In this document: piece by piece, positions 1 through 6,502 of the stretch
Layout of the letters: each line of letters begins with the position of its first letter
How positions within the stretch are numbered: the first letter of the stretch is position 1
Origin: Mesobacterium_A hydrothermale
Lineage (GTDB): Bacteria; Pseudomonadota; Alphaproteobacteria; Rhodobacterales; Rhodobacteraceae
Assembly (NCBI RefSeq): GCF_035818635.1
Contig: NZ_JAYLLH010000060.1
Location: 1 to 7,451, forward strand
Direction of reading: 5' to 3'
Length of the DNA stretch: 7,451 nucleotides
The notes under the pieces: generated by a model
What the model saw: the letters and a program-made list of their open reading frames with translations, nothing else
The model's database searches: none
Told to the model about the DNA's origin: nothing
Made by a program: the position numbers and the translations under genes

Positions 1-62
1 ATCAGCATGACTCGCACGGCCAGCACCAAATGGGAATCCCAATTCGGACTCGTTTGTCGCGA

Positions 63-170
63 TCAATCCACTAGGTGTTCGTTGATCGTCGCCAGCTTCG
101 TCCAAGGATCGTCTTCGGCACTGTGTTCGTCGGTGTCAAAACCGTAGGGTATGTGGGTATTCTTCGCCAT
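63..170 (-). CDS. 35-aa hypothetical protein, translationally coupled to integrase
   Basis: A short ORF starts with ATG at 170-168, sharing one base with the integrase stop codon (TAATG arrangement), and ends with TGA at 65-63. The peptide begins MAKNTHIPYGFDTDEH and ends LATINEHLVD. It is strongly acidic in the middle (DTDEHSAEDD) with a hydrophobic/amphipathic tail. I do not recognise it as a known family. The stop-start overlap is the usual sign of translational coupling, so it may be made together with the integrase. Possible roles, all inference, are an excisionase-like or directionality partner, or a leftover of a longer gene. The integrase end supplies a purine-rich stretch (AGAGGGGCGGCAGG) that could act as ribosome binding site. 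It could also be a chance ORF, because a 35-codon frame is not by itself significant. Confidence 0.45.
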   Translation of the reverse strand: MAKNTHIPYGFDTDEHSAEDDPWTKLATINEHLVD

Positions 171-1510
171 TAGCCTGCCGCCCCTCTGATAGGCACGACG
201 TTTTCGGCGGGTGCATTGCCATGACAGAACGAGGCCCAATCGCCCATCATCGCGCGACGGCGCTCTACCATGTCGCTGCGTTGGTAGGCGCGTTCTACGG
301 AACTTGCTACTACATGCGAAAGCGCCATTTCCGCCATGTCGCGGTCATAGCCCCGCTCCGCCGTCCAAACCCGGAAGGTCGAGCGCAGCCCGTGAGGCAC
401 CGCAGGACGCCCGCTGTCGGGGTCCAGCCATCCTTTCCGCCCTGCCTTCACTTCGGCTTCCTGCATCCGCCGCATGGTCGCTGACAGGGCCATATCGGAC
501 AGCATACCGCCCCGAACGGCGGGGAACACATAGGGCGAACCGGACACGCGCGGGGTCGCCTTCAACAGCGCCACGGCTTCGTCAGACAACGGAATGCGGT
601 GGTCGCGTTCCATCTTCATACGTGCGCCCGGTATCTTCCAAATGCGTGCTTCAAGGTCGATTTCATCCCAAGTCGCGCCGCGCACTTCGCCCGACCGCGA
701 CGCGCACAGCACGGCGAATTCTAGGCACCGCGTCGCTATGCCTTGGCGCTTGCGCAATTCGGCAAACCACTTCGGGAAATCGGCTTGGGTAAGTGCGGGC
801 TGTTTCGTGACCTTCGATACCTTGGAAGGCTTCGGCAGAAGTTCCTTGAGATTGCCCGCCCAACGCGCCGGGTTATCGCCCGTCCGGTAGCCCGACACAG
901 TTGCCCAAGAAAGAACGCTTTCGATACGACCACGAAGGCGGGTTGCGGTGTCCGTTTTCGTTTCCCACAGTGTGCCGCCCCCTTCGTCTACCGGCTGATT
1001 GAGGACGCGAAGCACGTCTTGGTGCGTGATGTGGGCAACGTCCATGTCACCAAGCGTCGGGACGGCGTAGGTGTCCAAGCTGCTACGCCAGTCTTTGCGG
1101 TGCTTTTCGTTGCTGAATTCGCTTTCCTTGCGGGCGTGCGCCTTGGCAATGGCGTCCCTGAACAGCATCGTTTGGTTTGCTTCTTCGTACTTTGCGGTCA
1201 AGGCGCGGCGTTGTTCGGCCCGTTCTTCGATAGGGTCGCGGCCTTCGCGCACCATAACGCGTAGCCGTTCAACTTCTTCGCGGGCCTTCTTCAACGTGAG
1301 TTCGTCAATCGGCCCTAGCCCCATGCCACGGGTGTTGGGCACCAACTCGCCCCGCCGGTTCTTGCGCTTGCCAAGCGTGAACTTAAACACCCAAGACTTC
1401 GTGCCCCACTTCGACACTTGCAGGTACAATCCCTTGCCGTCCGCGTAGTGACCCGGCTTGGTCAACGCTTCGATCTGTTTCGCGTTCAAGCGCCCTTTGT
1501 CGTATGCCAT
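170..1510 (-). CDS. P4-type tyrosine recombinase / phage-type integrase
   Basis: Site-specific DNA recombinase of the tyrosine family, expected to insert and excise a genomic island or prophage-like element. From the ATG at 1510 it has 446 residues. The N-terminus (about residues 1-90, with KPGHYADGKGLYLQV and KSWVFKF) is the DUF4102 arm-binding domain typical of P4-like integrases. A core-binding SAM-like domain follows (about 115-225), then the catalytic domain. The catalytic set looks complete: Arg272 in ASRSGEVRG, Lys299 in RMKMERDHRIPL, His373 and Arg376 in HGLRSTFR, His399 in ALSHV, and nucleophile Tyr409 in AYQRSD. An upstream TTG at 1531 would add seven residues. I prefer the ATG because a likely promoter (-10 at 1545-1550) would place transcription start only a few bases before the TTG. 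The gene reads away from the ugp operon towards the left edge and overlaps the next ORF by one base. The target site and the extent of the element cannot be seen. Confidence 0.93.
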   Translation of the reverse strand: MAYDKGRLNAKQIEALTKPGHYADGKGLYLQVSKWGTKSWVFKFTLGKRKNRRGELVPNTRGMGLGPIDELTLKKAREEVERLRVMVREGRDPIEERAEQRRALTAKYEEANQTMLFRDAIAKAHARKESEFSNEKHRKDWRSSLDTYAVPTLGDMDVAHITHQDVLRVLNQPVDEGGGTLWETKTDTATRLRGRIESVLSWATVSGYRTGDNPARWAGNLKELLPKPSKVSKVTKQPALTQADFPKWFAELRKRQGIATRCLEFAVLCASRSGEVRGATWDEIDLEARIWKIPGARMKMERDHRIPLSDEAVALLKATPRVSGSPYVFPAVRGGMLSDMALSATMRRMQEAEVKAGRKGWLDPDSGRPAVPHGLRSTFRVWTAERGYDRDMAEMALSHVVASSVERAYQRSDMVERRRAMMGDWASFCHGNAPAENVVPIRGAAG

Positions 1511-1544
1511 GCCGCCAAAATTCCTACTCAATTTCTACTAACGA

Positions 1545-1573
1545 AATATCGTGGAACCATCGGGACTTTGCAA
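1545..1573 (-). promoter_or_regulatory. Predicted sigma70-type promoter of the integrase gene
   Basis: Read on the minus strand, TTGCAA (1573-1568) and GATATT (1550-1545) are separated by exactly 17 bases. Each matches four of six positions of the -35 and -10 consensus. Transcription would start near 1538, giving a leader of about 28 bases before the ATG at 1510. TTGCAA is itself palindromic, so the same hexamer could serve a weak plus-strand promoter. This is a pattern match only. Confidence 0.4.
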
Positions 1574-1623
1574 GAGTCAGCGGGAAGATTATTTCCGTTA
1601 ACCCATTGACTCTAAATGTTAAC
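1573..1623. repeat. Inverted and direct short repeats upstream of integrase
   Basis: AGAGTCA (1573-1579) and TGACTCT (1607-1613) form a 7-bp inverted repeat around the A/T-rich centre. The hexamer GTTAAC occurs at 1597-1602 and 1618-1623, exactly 21 bp apart, about two helical turns. The cluster abuts the predicted integrase -35 element. Such spacing would fit an operator or arm-type recombinase binding sites, but no family-specific site is recognised. Confidence 0.3.
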
Positions 1624-1686
1624 GCGGGGCGTCGTCAGAACCGCCGGGAACCCAGCATGGCCGCTACCGCCGGAGCCAAAGATTTC

Positions 1687-1719
1687 AAGGACTTAGCGCT
1701 CGCCCGCTAAGTCCTTTTT
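1687..1719 (+). terminator. Rho-independent terminator-like hairpin (perfect 12-bp stem)
   Basis: AAGGACTTAGCG (1687-1698) and its exact reverse complement CGCTAAGTCCTT (1705-1716) enclose a six-base loop CTCGCC, and the right arm runs into a run of five T (1715-1719). This is a strong plus-strand terminator shape. No plus-strand gene is recognisable before it in the window, so it may be the remnant end of a displaced gene or small RNA. On the minus strand only a weak TTGAAA tail follows. The 12-6-12 geometry also resembles a tyrosine recombinase crossover site, which is discussed as a finding. Confidence 0.6.
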
Positions 1720-2015
1720 CCTATTGAATACAAAATAAGTACAGTGGATGTGCTTCCGACTGTTCCGATCGCTACCAAGTCGCTGCCACATCACCCCACA
1801 CGGCACACAACCCACGTGCAGTGAACGCAAAGCCCGGTAGCGACAATAGCGAAACCGACTGCTTAGAACGCAAAGACCGTGCAACCTGTTTGGAACTCGT
1901 CGCTGTGCCTTGCTGTCAGATCCGATCTACTTGAGGGTGCGTATCGCTCTGAAAAATCAATCAATCCGGTCCAGGTCCCCTATCAAACCGAGGGCCTGAA
2001 CACTCAGGAAGCAAA
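1720..2015. other. Non-coding stretch without recognised gene
   Basis: This stretch has no ORF resembling a known protein on either strand and no tRNA-like cloverleaf that I can see. Base composition is visibly more A/T-rich and mixed than in the flanking ugp genes. Its right part may be the interior of the IS3-like remnant that ends at 2042. An 8-bp inverted pair, TCGCTACC (1769-1776) and GGTAGCGA (1836-1843), is present but is not long enough to matter alone. Confidence 0.4.
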
Positions 2016-2042
2016 GCGTCTACAAATCTGGGGGGCACCTCA
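2016..2042 (-). mobile_element. Possible terminal inverted repeat of an IS3-family remnant
   Basis: Read on the minus strand from 2042 leftwards the sequence starts TGAGGTGCCCCCC and continues AGATTTGTAGACG. A TG-start followed by a C-run within the first dozen bases is typical of IS3-family ends (IS51/IS407 groups). Neither orfA nor orfB is recognisable in the adjoining DNA, and I see no partner repeat in the window. If real, it is an end fragment inserted about 100 bases downstream of ugpC. The call rests on resemblance only. Confidence 0.35.
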
Positions 2043-2139
2043 TCCATCCAGTTCCTCGCGCCGCTCGAGGCTGCAAGCAGACCGACCATCCGCACCGGCC
2101 CCCTTCTCGACGCTACGAACGTGCTGAAGCTCAGCGCCT

Positions 2140-3144
2140 TCACGCCCGGATGCGCTTGCCGTTCGCGTCAAATCGCATTTCAGCACTGTCGTGCCAATCC
2201 AGAAGGGTTGTGCGGCCCACGTGCGGCACCGGCGCCTGGGCGTCCTGGCGCACCGTGACCGGCGCACCGTCAGCGCAGTGCAGGTGCACCAGCGTCTCTG
2301 CGCCAAGCGCCTCGCAATACGCGACAGTGGCGCTCAGCTTGCCTGTGGCGGCGATGCGCGTGTGTTCGGGACGCACGCCAATGCGCAGGTCCGGTGTCCG
2401 GCCCAGCAGCGTGCCGGAGAGAAAATTCGTCGGCGGCGACCCGATGAAACCCGCGACGAATTCCGTGGCCGGATCGGCATAGACCTCCAGTGGCTTGCCG
2501 ATCTGATCGGCCACACCGCCGTTCATCACGATCATACGGTCCGCCATTGTCATCGCCTCGACCTGATCGTGGGTGACATACAGCGCCGTCACGCCCAATT
2601 CGCGTTGCAACGCCTTGATCTCCAACCGCATCTGGACGCGCAGCTTGGCATCCAGGTTGGACAGTGGTTCGTCGAACAGGAAGACCGCCGGCTTGCGAAC
2701 GATGGCGCGGCCCATGGCGACGCGCTGGCGCTGGCCACCGGACAATTCGCGTGGTTTGCGCTGCAAATAGGGTTCCAGTTGCAGCATCCGGGCGGCCTGC
2801 GCCACGCGCTCTTCGATTTCGGCGCGGGGCACCTTGGCGATCTTGAGCCCGTAGGCCATGTTCTCAAAGACTGACATATGCGGGTACAGCGCGTAGTTCT
2901 GGAACACCATGGCGATGTCGCGCGCCATCGGCTCCTCTTCGTTCACGCGACGGCCGTCGATCAGGATGTCGCCCGAGGAAACGGTCTCCAACCCTGCCAC
3001 CATCCGCAGCAGCGTGGATTTCCCGCAGCCCGATGGCCCCACGATCACGATGAATTCGCCATCCGCGACGTCAATGGACACGCCATGGATGACATCGGTT
3101 TTGCCAAAGGATTTCTTGACGGTGTTGAGGGTAAGCGTTGCCAT
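2140..3144 (-). CDS. ugpC: sn-glycerol-3-phosphate ABC importer, ATP-binding protein UgpC
   Basis: Cytoplasmic ATPase that powers uptake of glycerol-3-phosphate and glycerophosphodiesters. It has 334 residues, slightly shorter than E. coli UgpC (356). Motifs in order: Walker A GPSGCGKST (36-44), Q-loop Gln82 in VFQNYALYPHM, ABC signature LSGGQ (134-138), Walker B VFLFDEP with Glu159, D-loop NLDAK, and switch His192 in YVTHDQ. A C-terminal OB-type (TOBE/MalK-like) regulatory domain follows, with IGVRPEH as its hallmark. The start is taken at MATLTLNTV. The eight residues available upstream (from 3168) overlap the end of ugpE and are not typical of the family. The gene starts four bases after the ugpE stop codon and is the last gene of the operon. 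No clear terminator follows; a 5-bp hairpin GCTGA/TCAGC at 2122-2134 lacks a T-run. MalK-type ATPases share this layout, so the Ugp call leans on the neighbours. Confidence 0.93.
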   Translation of the reverse strand: MATLTLNTVKKSFGKTDVIHGVSIDVADGEFIVIVGPSGCGKSTLLRMVAGLETVSSGDILIDGRRVNEEEPMARDIAMVFQNYALYPHMSVFENMAYGLKIAKVPRAEIEERVAQAARMLQLEPYLQRKPRELSGGQRQRVAMGRAIVRKPAVFLFDEPLSNLDAKLRVQMRLEIKALQRELGVTALYVTHDQVEAMTMADRMIVMNGGVADQIGKPLEVYADPATEFVAGFIGSPPTNFLSGTLLGRTPDLRIGVRPEHTRIAATGKLSATVAYCEALGAETLVHLHCADGAPVTVRQDAQAPVPHVGRTTLLDWHDSAEMRFDANGKRIRA

Positions 3145-3148
3145 TGGT

Positions 3149-4003
3149 CTATTTCTCGCTTTCCACAAGTCCGCGGATGAACAGTTTCTGCATGCCGACC
3201 ACGACGATCACCGGCGGCACCATCGCCAGGATCGACGTCGCCATGATCGTGGGCCAATGCGCAAAATCATCGCCCGAGGGGAACATCTGCTTGATGCCCA
3301 TGACAATGGTGTTCATCGATGGATCGGTGGTGATGAGCAGCGGCCAGAGGTACTGGTTCCAGCCGTAGATGAATAAGATGACAAAGAGCGCGGCAATGTT
3401 TGTTCGGCTCATCGGCAGCAGGATATCAAAGAAGAACCGCATCGGTCCGGCACCATCCACCCGCGCGGCCTCGGCCAGTTCGTCCGGGACAGTCATGAAG
3501 AACTGCCGGAACAGGAAGGTTGCCGTCGCACTGGCGATCAGCGGCAGGATCAGGCCCTGATAGCTGTTCAGCATCCCGAAATTCGCAATCACCTCGTAGG
3601 TGGGCACGATCCGCACCTCGACCGGCAACATCAATGTCAGGAAGATCAGCCAGAAAAACAGCTTGCGGCCCGGGAAGCGGAAATAGACGATGGCAAAGGC
3701 CGACAGCAGGCTGATCGCGATCTTGCCCAGGGCGATGCCCATCGCCATGATCAGCGAGTTGCCCATCATCAGCGCCACCGGCGCGTTGACCCCGGCAGTC
3801 AGAGCGCGGGTGTAGTTTTCGACGAACTGGTCGCCGGGCCACAGCGGCATCGGCGGACGAATGATCTCGGTGTTGGTGACGGTCGAGGCGACGAAGGCCA
3901 GCCAGATCGGGAAGAAGATGAACGCGACGCCGACAATCAGCCCCAGATGGGTCAGCCACAGGCCCGCGCCGCGTTTTTCAACCATGCCGTTACGCTCTGC
4001 CAT
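3149..4003 (-). CDS. ugpE: sn-glycerol-3-phosphate ABC importer, permease UgpE
   Basis: Inner-membrane permease, one of two channel subunits of the Ugp importer. It has 284 residues, the normal length for UgpE. A hydrophobic N-terminal helix (about 15-42) and further membrane segments (about 76-108, 115-130, 150-170, 203-223, 255-275) give the six-helix MalG-type fold. The EAA loop that docks onto the ATPase is EAARVDGAGPMRFFFDILLP (178-197). The C-terminus, MQKLFIRGLVESEK, is typical. The start ATG (4003-4001) shares one base with the ugpA TGA stop (TGATG), pointing to coupled translation. The open frame continues upstream to 4447, but that part is low-complexity Arg/Gly-rich shadow of ugpA and is not protein of this family. 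Confidence 0.94.
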   Translation of the reverse strand: MAERNGMVEKRGAGLWLTHLGLIVGVAFIFFPIWLAFVASTVTNTEIIRPPMPLWPGDQFVENYTRALTAGVNAPVALMMGNSLIMAMGIALGKIAISLLSAFAIVYFRFPGRKLFFWLIFLTLMLPVEVRIVPTYEVIANFGMLNSYQGLILPLIASATATFLFRQFFMTVPDELAEAARVDGAGPMRFFFDILLPMSRTNIAALFVILFIYGWNQYLWPLLITTDPSMNTIVMGIKQMFPSGDDFAHWPTIMATSILAMVPPVIVVVGMQKLFIRGLVESEK

Positions 4004-4884
4004 CAGTAATGCACCCTGCGTTCGATGTATTTGAATTGCACGACGGTCAGGATCGACACGACCACCAGCAGGATGACCGACTGCGCGGCAGAAGACCCCA
4101 GATCCTGCCCGACAAAGCCGTCGGAGTAGACCTTGTAGACCAGGATCGTGGTGGCCTGCTGCGGCCCGCCACTGGTGATGGTGTGGATCACGCCAAAGGT
4201 TTCGAAGAAGGCGTAGATGATGTTCACCACCATCAGGAAAAACGTCGTGGGCGACAGCAGCGGAAAGACGATGGTGCGGAACCGTGTCCAGAAATGTGCG
4301 CCGTCGATGGCGGCGGCCTCGATCACCGATTTCGGGATCGCCTGAAGGCCGGCCAGGAAGAACAGGAAATTGTAGCTGATCCGCCCCCAGGCGCTGGCCA
4401 CCACCACCAGTCCCATCGCCTCGCCTTCGTTGAGGACGTGGTTCCAATCATAGCCCAGAACGCCAAGATACCAGGTGACCACGCCAACGCGGGTGTTGAA
4501 CATGAACATCCACAGCACGCCCGCCACGGCGGGAGCGACGGCATAGGGCCAGATCAGCAACGTGCGATAGGTTCCCGATCCCTTGATCAGCCGGTCTGCC
4601 AGGATGGCGAGGTACAGCGCCACGCCCATCGACACCAACGTGACCAGGATCGAAAACACCGCCGTGGTGACAAAGGAGGCACGGTAATACCGATCAGAAA
4701 GCAGGTACTCGAAATTGCCCAGACCCACCCATTGCATCGACAGGCCGAACGGATCGGGAATGAACAGCGACTGCCAGATCGCCTGCCCCGCCGGGTAGAA
4801 AAAGAACACCGCCGTGATGATGATCTGCGGCAGGACCAGCAGCAGGGGCAACCAGATGCCTTTGAAGGTGACACGTTTTTCCAT
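4003..4884 (-). CDS. ugpA: sn-glycerol-3-phosphate ABC importer, permease UgpA
   Basis: Inner-membrane permease partner of UgpE. It has 293 residues, the usual family length. It starts MEKRVTFKG and goes into a first membrane helix (about 10-35). Further helices lie near 70-98, 107-130, 157-180, 210-235 and 265-285. The EAA loop is EAAAIDGAHFWTRFRTIVFP (189-208), and SGGPQQATTILVYKVYSDGF (238-257) is characteristic of UgpA. The preceding AAGGTGAAGGG gives a good ribosome binding site. A short ORF (4884-4958) ends on the start codon with a TGATG overlap. The gene follows ugpB after a 221-base gap that carries a strong hairpin, so ugpA-E-C are probably expressed below ugpB from the same message. 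Confidence 0.94.
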   Translation of the reverse strand: MEKRVTFKGIWLPLLLVLPQIIITAVFFFYPAGQAIWQSLFIPDPFGLSMQWVGLGNFEYLLSDRYYRASFVTTAVFSILVTLVSMGVALYLAILADRLIKGSGTYRTLLIWPYAVAPAVAGVLWMFMFNTRVGVVTWYLGVLGYDWNHVLNEGEAMGLVVVASAWGRISYNFLFFLAGLQAIPKSVIEAAAIDGAHFWTRFRTIVFPLLSPTTFFLMVVNIIYAFFETFGVIHTITSGGPQQATTILVYKVYSDGFVGQDLGSSAAQSVILLVVVSILTVVQFKYIERRVHY

Positions 4885-4958
4885 CAGCCCTTCACCTTGG
4901 CGCGACGCGGTCGCATTTTGAGGGAAAGCAGAACAGCCATGACCGTCAAGTTCTCCAT
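4884..4958 (-). CDS. Possible 24-aa leader ORF coupled to ugpA
   Basis: ATG at 4958-4956 opens 24 codons ending in TGA at 4886-4884, which overlaps the ugpA ATG by one base, the same TGATG joint seen between ugpA and ugpE. The peptide begins MENLTVMAVLLSLKMR and has a basic end (RRAKVKG). The frame is open back to an ATG at 5015 (43 codons). No good ribosome binding site precedes either start, and I know of no such leader in other ugp operons. It could be a coupling leader, or simply chance, since the ugpA ribosome binding site lies inside it. Confidence 0.22.
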   Translation of the reverse strand: MENLTVMAVLLSLKMRPRRAKVKG

Positions 4959-5073
4959 TTCATCGACCGACCAGCAGCGGGACGAAGACCAGCAAAAGGA
5001 AATGGTCACAAGCATATTTCACGGCGGGCAGAAACATCTGGTGCGGATGCTCACACGGTTGAAACCGAAGGGT

Positions 5074-5097
5074 GAAGGGGCCCCGAAGGGCCCCTTC
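5074..5097 (-). promoter_or_regulatory. Stable intergenic hairpin with UUCG loop between ugpB and ugpA
   Basis: A perfect 10-bp inverted repeat, GAAGGGGCCC with GGGCCCCTTC, closes a four-base loop that reads TTCG on the coding strand. That makes a C(UUCG)G tetraloop, one of the most stable RNA loops known. It begins 8 bases after the ugpB stop codon. No T-run follows, so it is unlikely to be a full terminator. It more probably protects the 3' end of ugpB message or partly attenuates reading into ugpA, which would give an excess of binding protein over permease. A smaller hairpin (CGGTTTCAACCG, 5056-5067) follows it. Confidence 0.75.
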
Positions 5098-5105
5098 GAC
5101 AGAGG

Positions 5106-6407
5106 TTAGCGGTTGGCCTGCTCGAACCGGCGCAGCAGCACGTTGCCGCGCTCCACGGCCGAATCCAGAGCGGTCTGGGCGTCCTTGTCCCCGGCCCAGA
5201 CGGCCTCCAGCTCTTCGTCGATGATGCCGCGGATCTGGTCGAACGAGCCCAGGCGCAGGCCTTTGGAGTTTGACGTCGGCTCTTTCGCGGTCATCTGGAT
5301 CACGGCAATATCGGTGCCGGGGTTGGCCTCGTAAAAGCCCTGGCTGCGGGTCAGTTCGCCTGCCGCGCTGGTGATCGGCAGATAGCCGGTGTCCTGGTGC
5401 CACTTGGCCTGGATTTCCGGCGAGGACAGGAAGTCCATGAAGGCCGCGACGCCCGCATATTCGGCATCCGACTGGCCTTCCATCACCCACAACGAAGCAC
5501 CGCCGATGATGGTGTTCTGCGGCTCGGCCGCAACGGCTTTCCAGTAGGGCAGCGGGCGCACTTCAAAATCGAACTCGGCCTCTGCCTTGATGCCGGCATA
5601 GCCCGCCGAAGATTCGGTGAACAACGCGCATTCGCCGGCGCGGAAGTTGGCGCCGCCTTCGTTGCGGCGACCCGCATAGATAAACTTGCCGTCCTTGGCC
5701 CACTGACCCATGGCGGTGATATGCGCCACTTGCACCGGGCCGTTGAAGGCCAGTTCGGTGTCGGTGCCCTCAAACCCGTTGGCCCGGGTCGCAAACGGCA
5801 CGTCGTGATAGGCCGACAGGTTTTCCAGATGAATCCAGCTTTGCCAGGCCGTGGTCATCGGGCAATCGACACCCGCCGCCTTGAGCTGATCCAGAACGGA
5901 GCTGACCTGTTCCCAAGTGGACAGATCGGTATCGGGGTCGATGCCCGCCTCCGACAGCTTGTCACGGTTCACCCACAGCACGGGCGTGGAGGAATTGAAC
6001 GGCAGCGACAGCATGTTGCCGTCGGACGAGGTGTAGTAGCCCTTGACCGATCCGATGTACTTGGACTGGTCAAAGCCGTCGCCCATCACCTCGTACACGG
6101 GTTTGATCGCGCCCTTGGCGGCCATCATCGTGGCGGTGCCCACTTCGAACACCATCAGGATGTCAGGCTGCTCGCCCGCGCGGAACGCGGCGATACCGGC
6201 GTTCAACGTTTCCGAATAATTGCCCTTGTGCGTCGCCACCACCTTGTAGTCGGACTGCGAGACATTGAAGGTTTCGACCTGCTCGGCCACCAGTTCACCC
6301 AGGCGTCCGGTGAAGGCGTGCCAAAACTCGACCTCGGTCTGGGCACTGGCCGCATGGGCCGATCCCAGGACCGCCGAGACAGCAAATAGGCTGATCGTGT
6401 GTTTCAT
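5106..6407 (-). CDS. ugpB: sn-glycerol-3-phosphate ABC importer, periplasmic binding protein UgpB
   Basis: Periplasmic solute-binding protein (433 residues) that delivers glycerol-3-phosphate or glycerophosphodiesters to the UgpAE channel. The Sec signal peptide is clear: MKHT, hydrophobic ISLFAVSAVLGSA, and a cleavage site near AASAQ-TE. Stretches that match known UgpB proteins by memory include VEFWHAF, THKGNYSETLNAGIAAFRAG, FEVGTATMMAAKGAIKPVYE, LPFNSSTPVLWVNRD, IIGGASLWVM, WHQDTGYLPI and AVERGNVLLRRFE. The start at 6407 is chosen because the signal peptide begins there and AAGGGAG sits six bases upstream. The frame remains open to an ATG at 6506, but the 33 extra residues are basic and would precede the signal peptide. 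It is first in the operon, with a Pho-box-like repeat 70 bases upstream. Confidence 0.96.
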   Translation of the reverse strand: MKHTISLFAVSAVLGSAHAASAQTEVEFWHAFTGRLGELVAEQVETFNVSQSDYKVVATHKGNYSETLNAGIAAFRAGEQPDILMVFEVGTATMMAAKGAIKPVYEVMGDGFDQSKYIGSVKGYYTSSDGNMLSLPFNSSTPVLWVNRDKLSEAGIDPDTDLSTWEQVSSVLDQLKAAGVDCPMTTAWQSWIHLENLSAYHDVPFATRANGFEGTDTELAFNGPVQVAHITAMGQWAKDGKFIYAGRRNEGGANFRAGECALFTESSAGYAGIKAEAEFDFEVRPLPYWKAVAAEPQNTIIGGASLWVMEGQSDAEYAGVAAFMDFLSSPEIQAKWHQDTGYLPITSAAGELTRSQGFYEANPGTDIAVIQMTAKEPTSNSKGLRLGSFDQIRGIIDEELEAVWAGDKDAQTALDSAVERGNVLLRRFEQANR

Positions 6408-6460
6408 GTCGTGCTCCCTTTTGTGGCTTGGTTCAGGCAGCTTCGCCGCCCTGCGTGGCG

Positions 6461-6494
6461 CTGTTAGCCGCGCGATGTGAAAAGCGAATGACAA
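6461..6494 (-). promoter_or_regulatory. Candidate Pho box and -10 region upstream of ugpB
   Basis: On the minus strand, TTGTCAT (6494-6488), a four-base spacer TCGC, and TTTTCAC (6483-6477) make an 11-bp-period direct repeat. It matches 11 of 14 informative positions of the Pho box pattern CTGTCAT-N4-CTGTCAY. Exactly ten bases downstream lies TAACAG (6466-6461), a weak -10 candidate at the spacing usual for PhoB-activated promoters. PhoB control of ugp is established in E. coli and reported in rhizobia. Here the site is a pattern match read by eye. Confidence 0.5.
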
Positions 6495-6502
6495 GACATA
6501 GG

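Noticed and set aside
1504..1710. Plus-strand ORF ending in AKDFKDLALAR inside the terminator stem, considered as a gene end or tmRNA-like tag
   Set aside because: No family resemblance, no ribosome binding site, its stop lies inside the hairpin, and no tmRNA structure or tRNA-like end was seen.
1532..2139. tRNA gene as integrase target
   Set aside because: I looked for a cloverleaf with a GGTTCRANNCC-type arm on both strands near the integrase and found none; the target may be outside the window.
4004..4447. Long N-terminal extension of ugpE
   Set aside because: The added 148 residues are Arg/Gly-rich out-of-frame ugpA; the family start with a membrane helix is at 4003.
4009..5109. Plus-strand ORF of 366 codons opposite ugpA
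   Set aside because: It is rich in His, Asp, Gln and Arg with no family-like motif and lies antisense to the well-supported ugpA; a codon-bias shadow of GC-rich coding DNA.
5397..6389. Plus-strand ORF of 330 codons opposite ugpB
   Set aside because: It lies fully antisense to ugpB, has Arg/Gly/His-rich composition and no recognisable domain.
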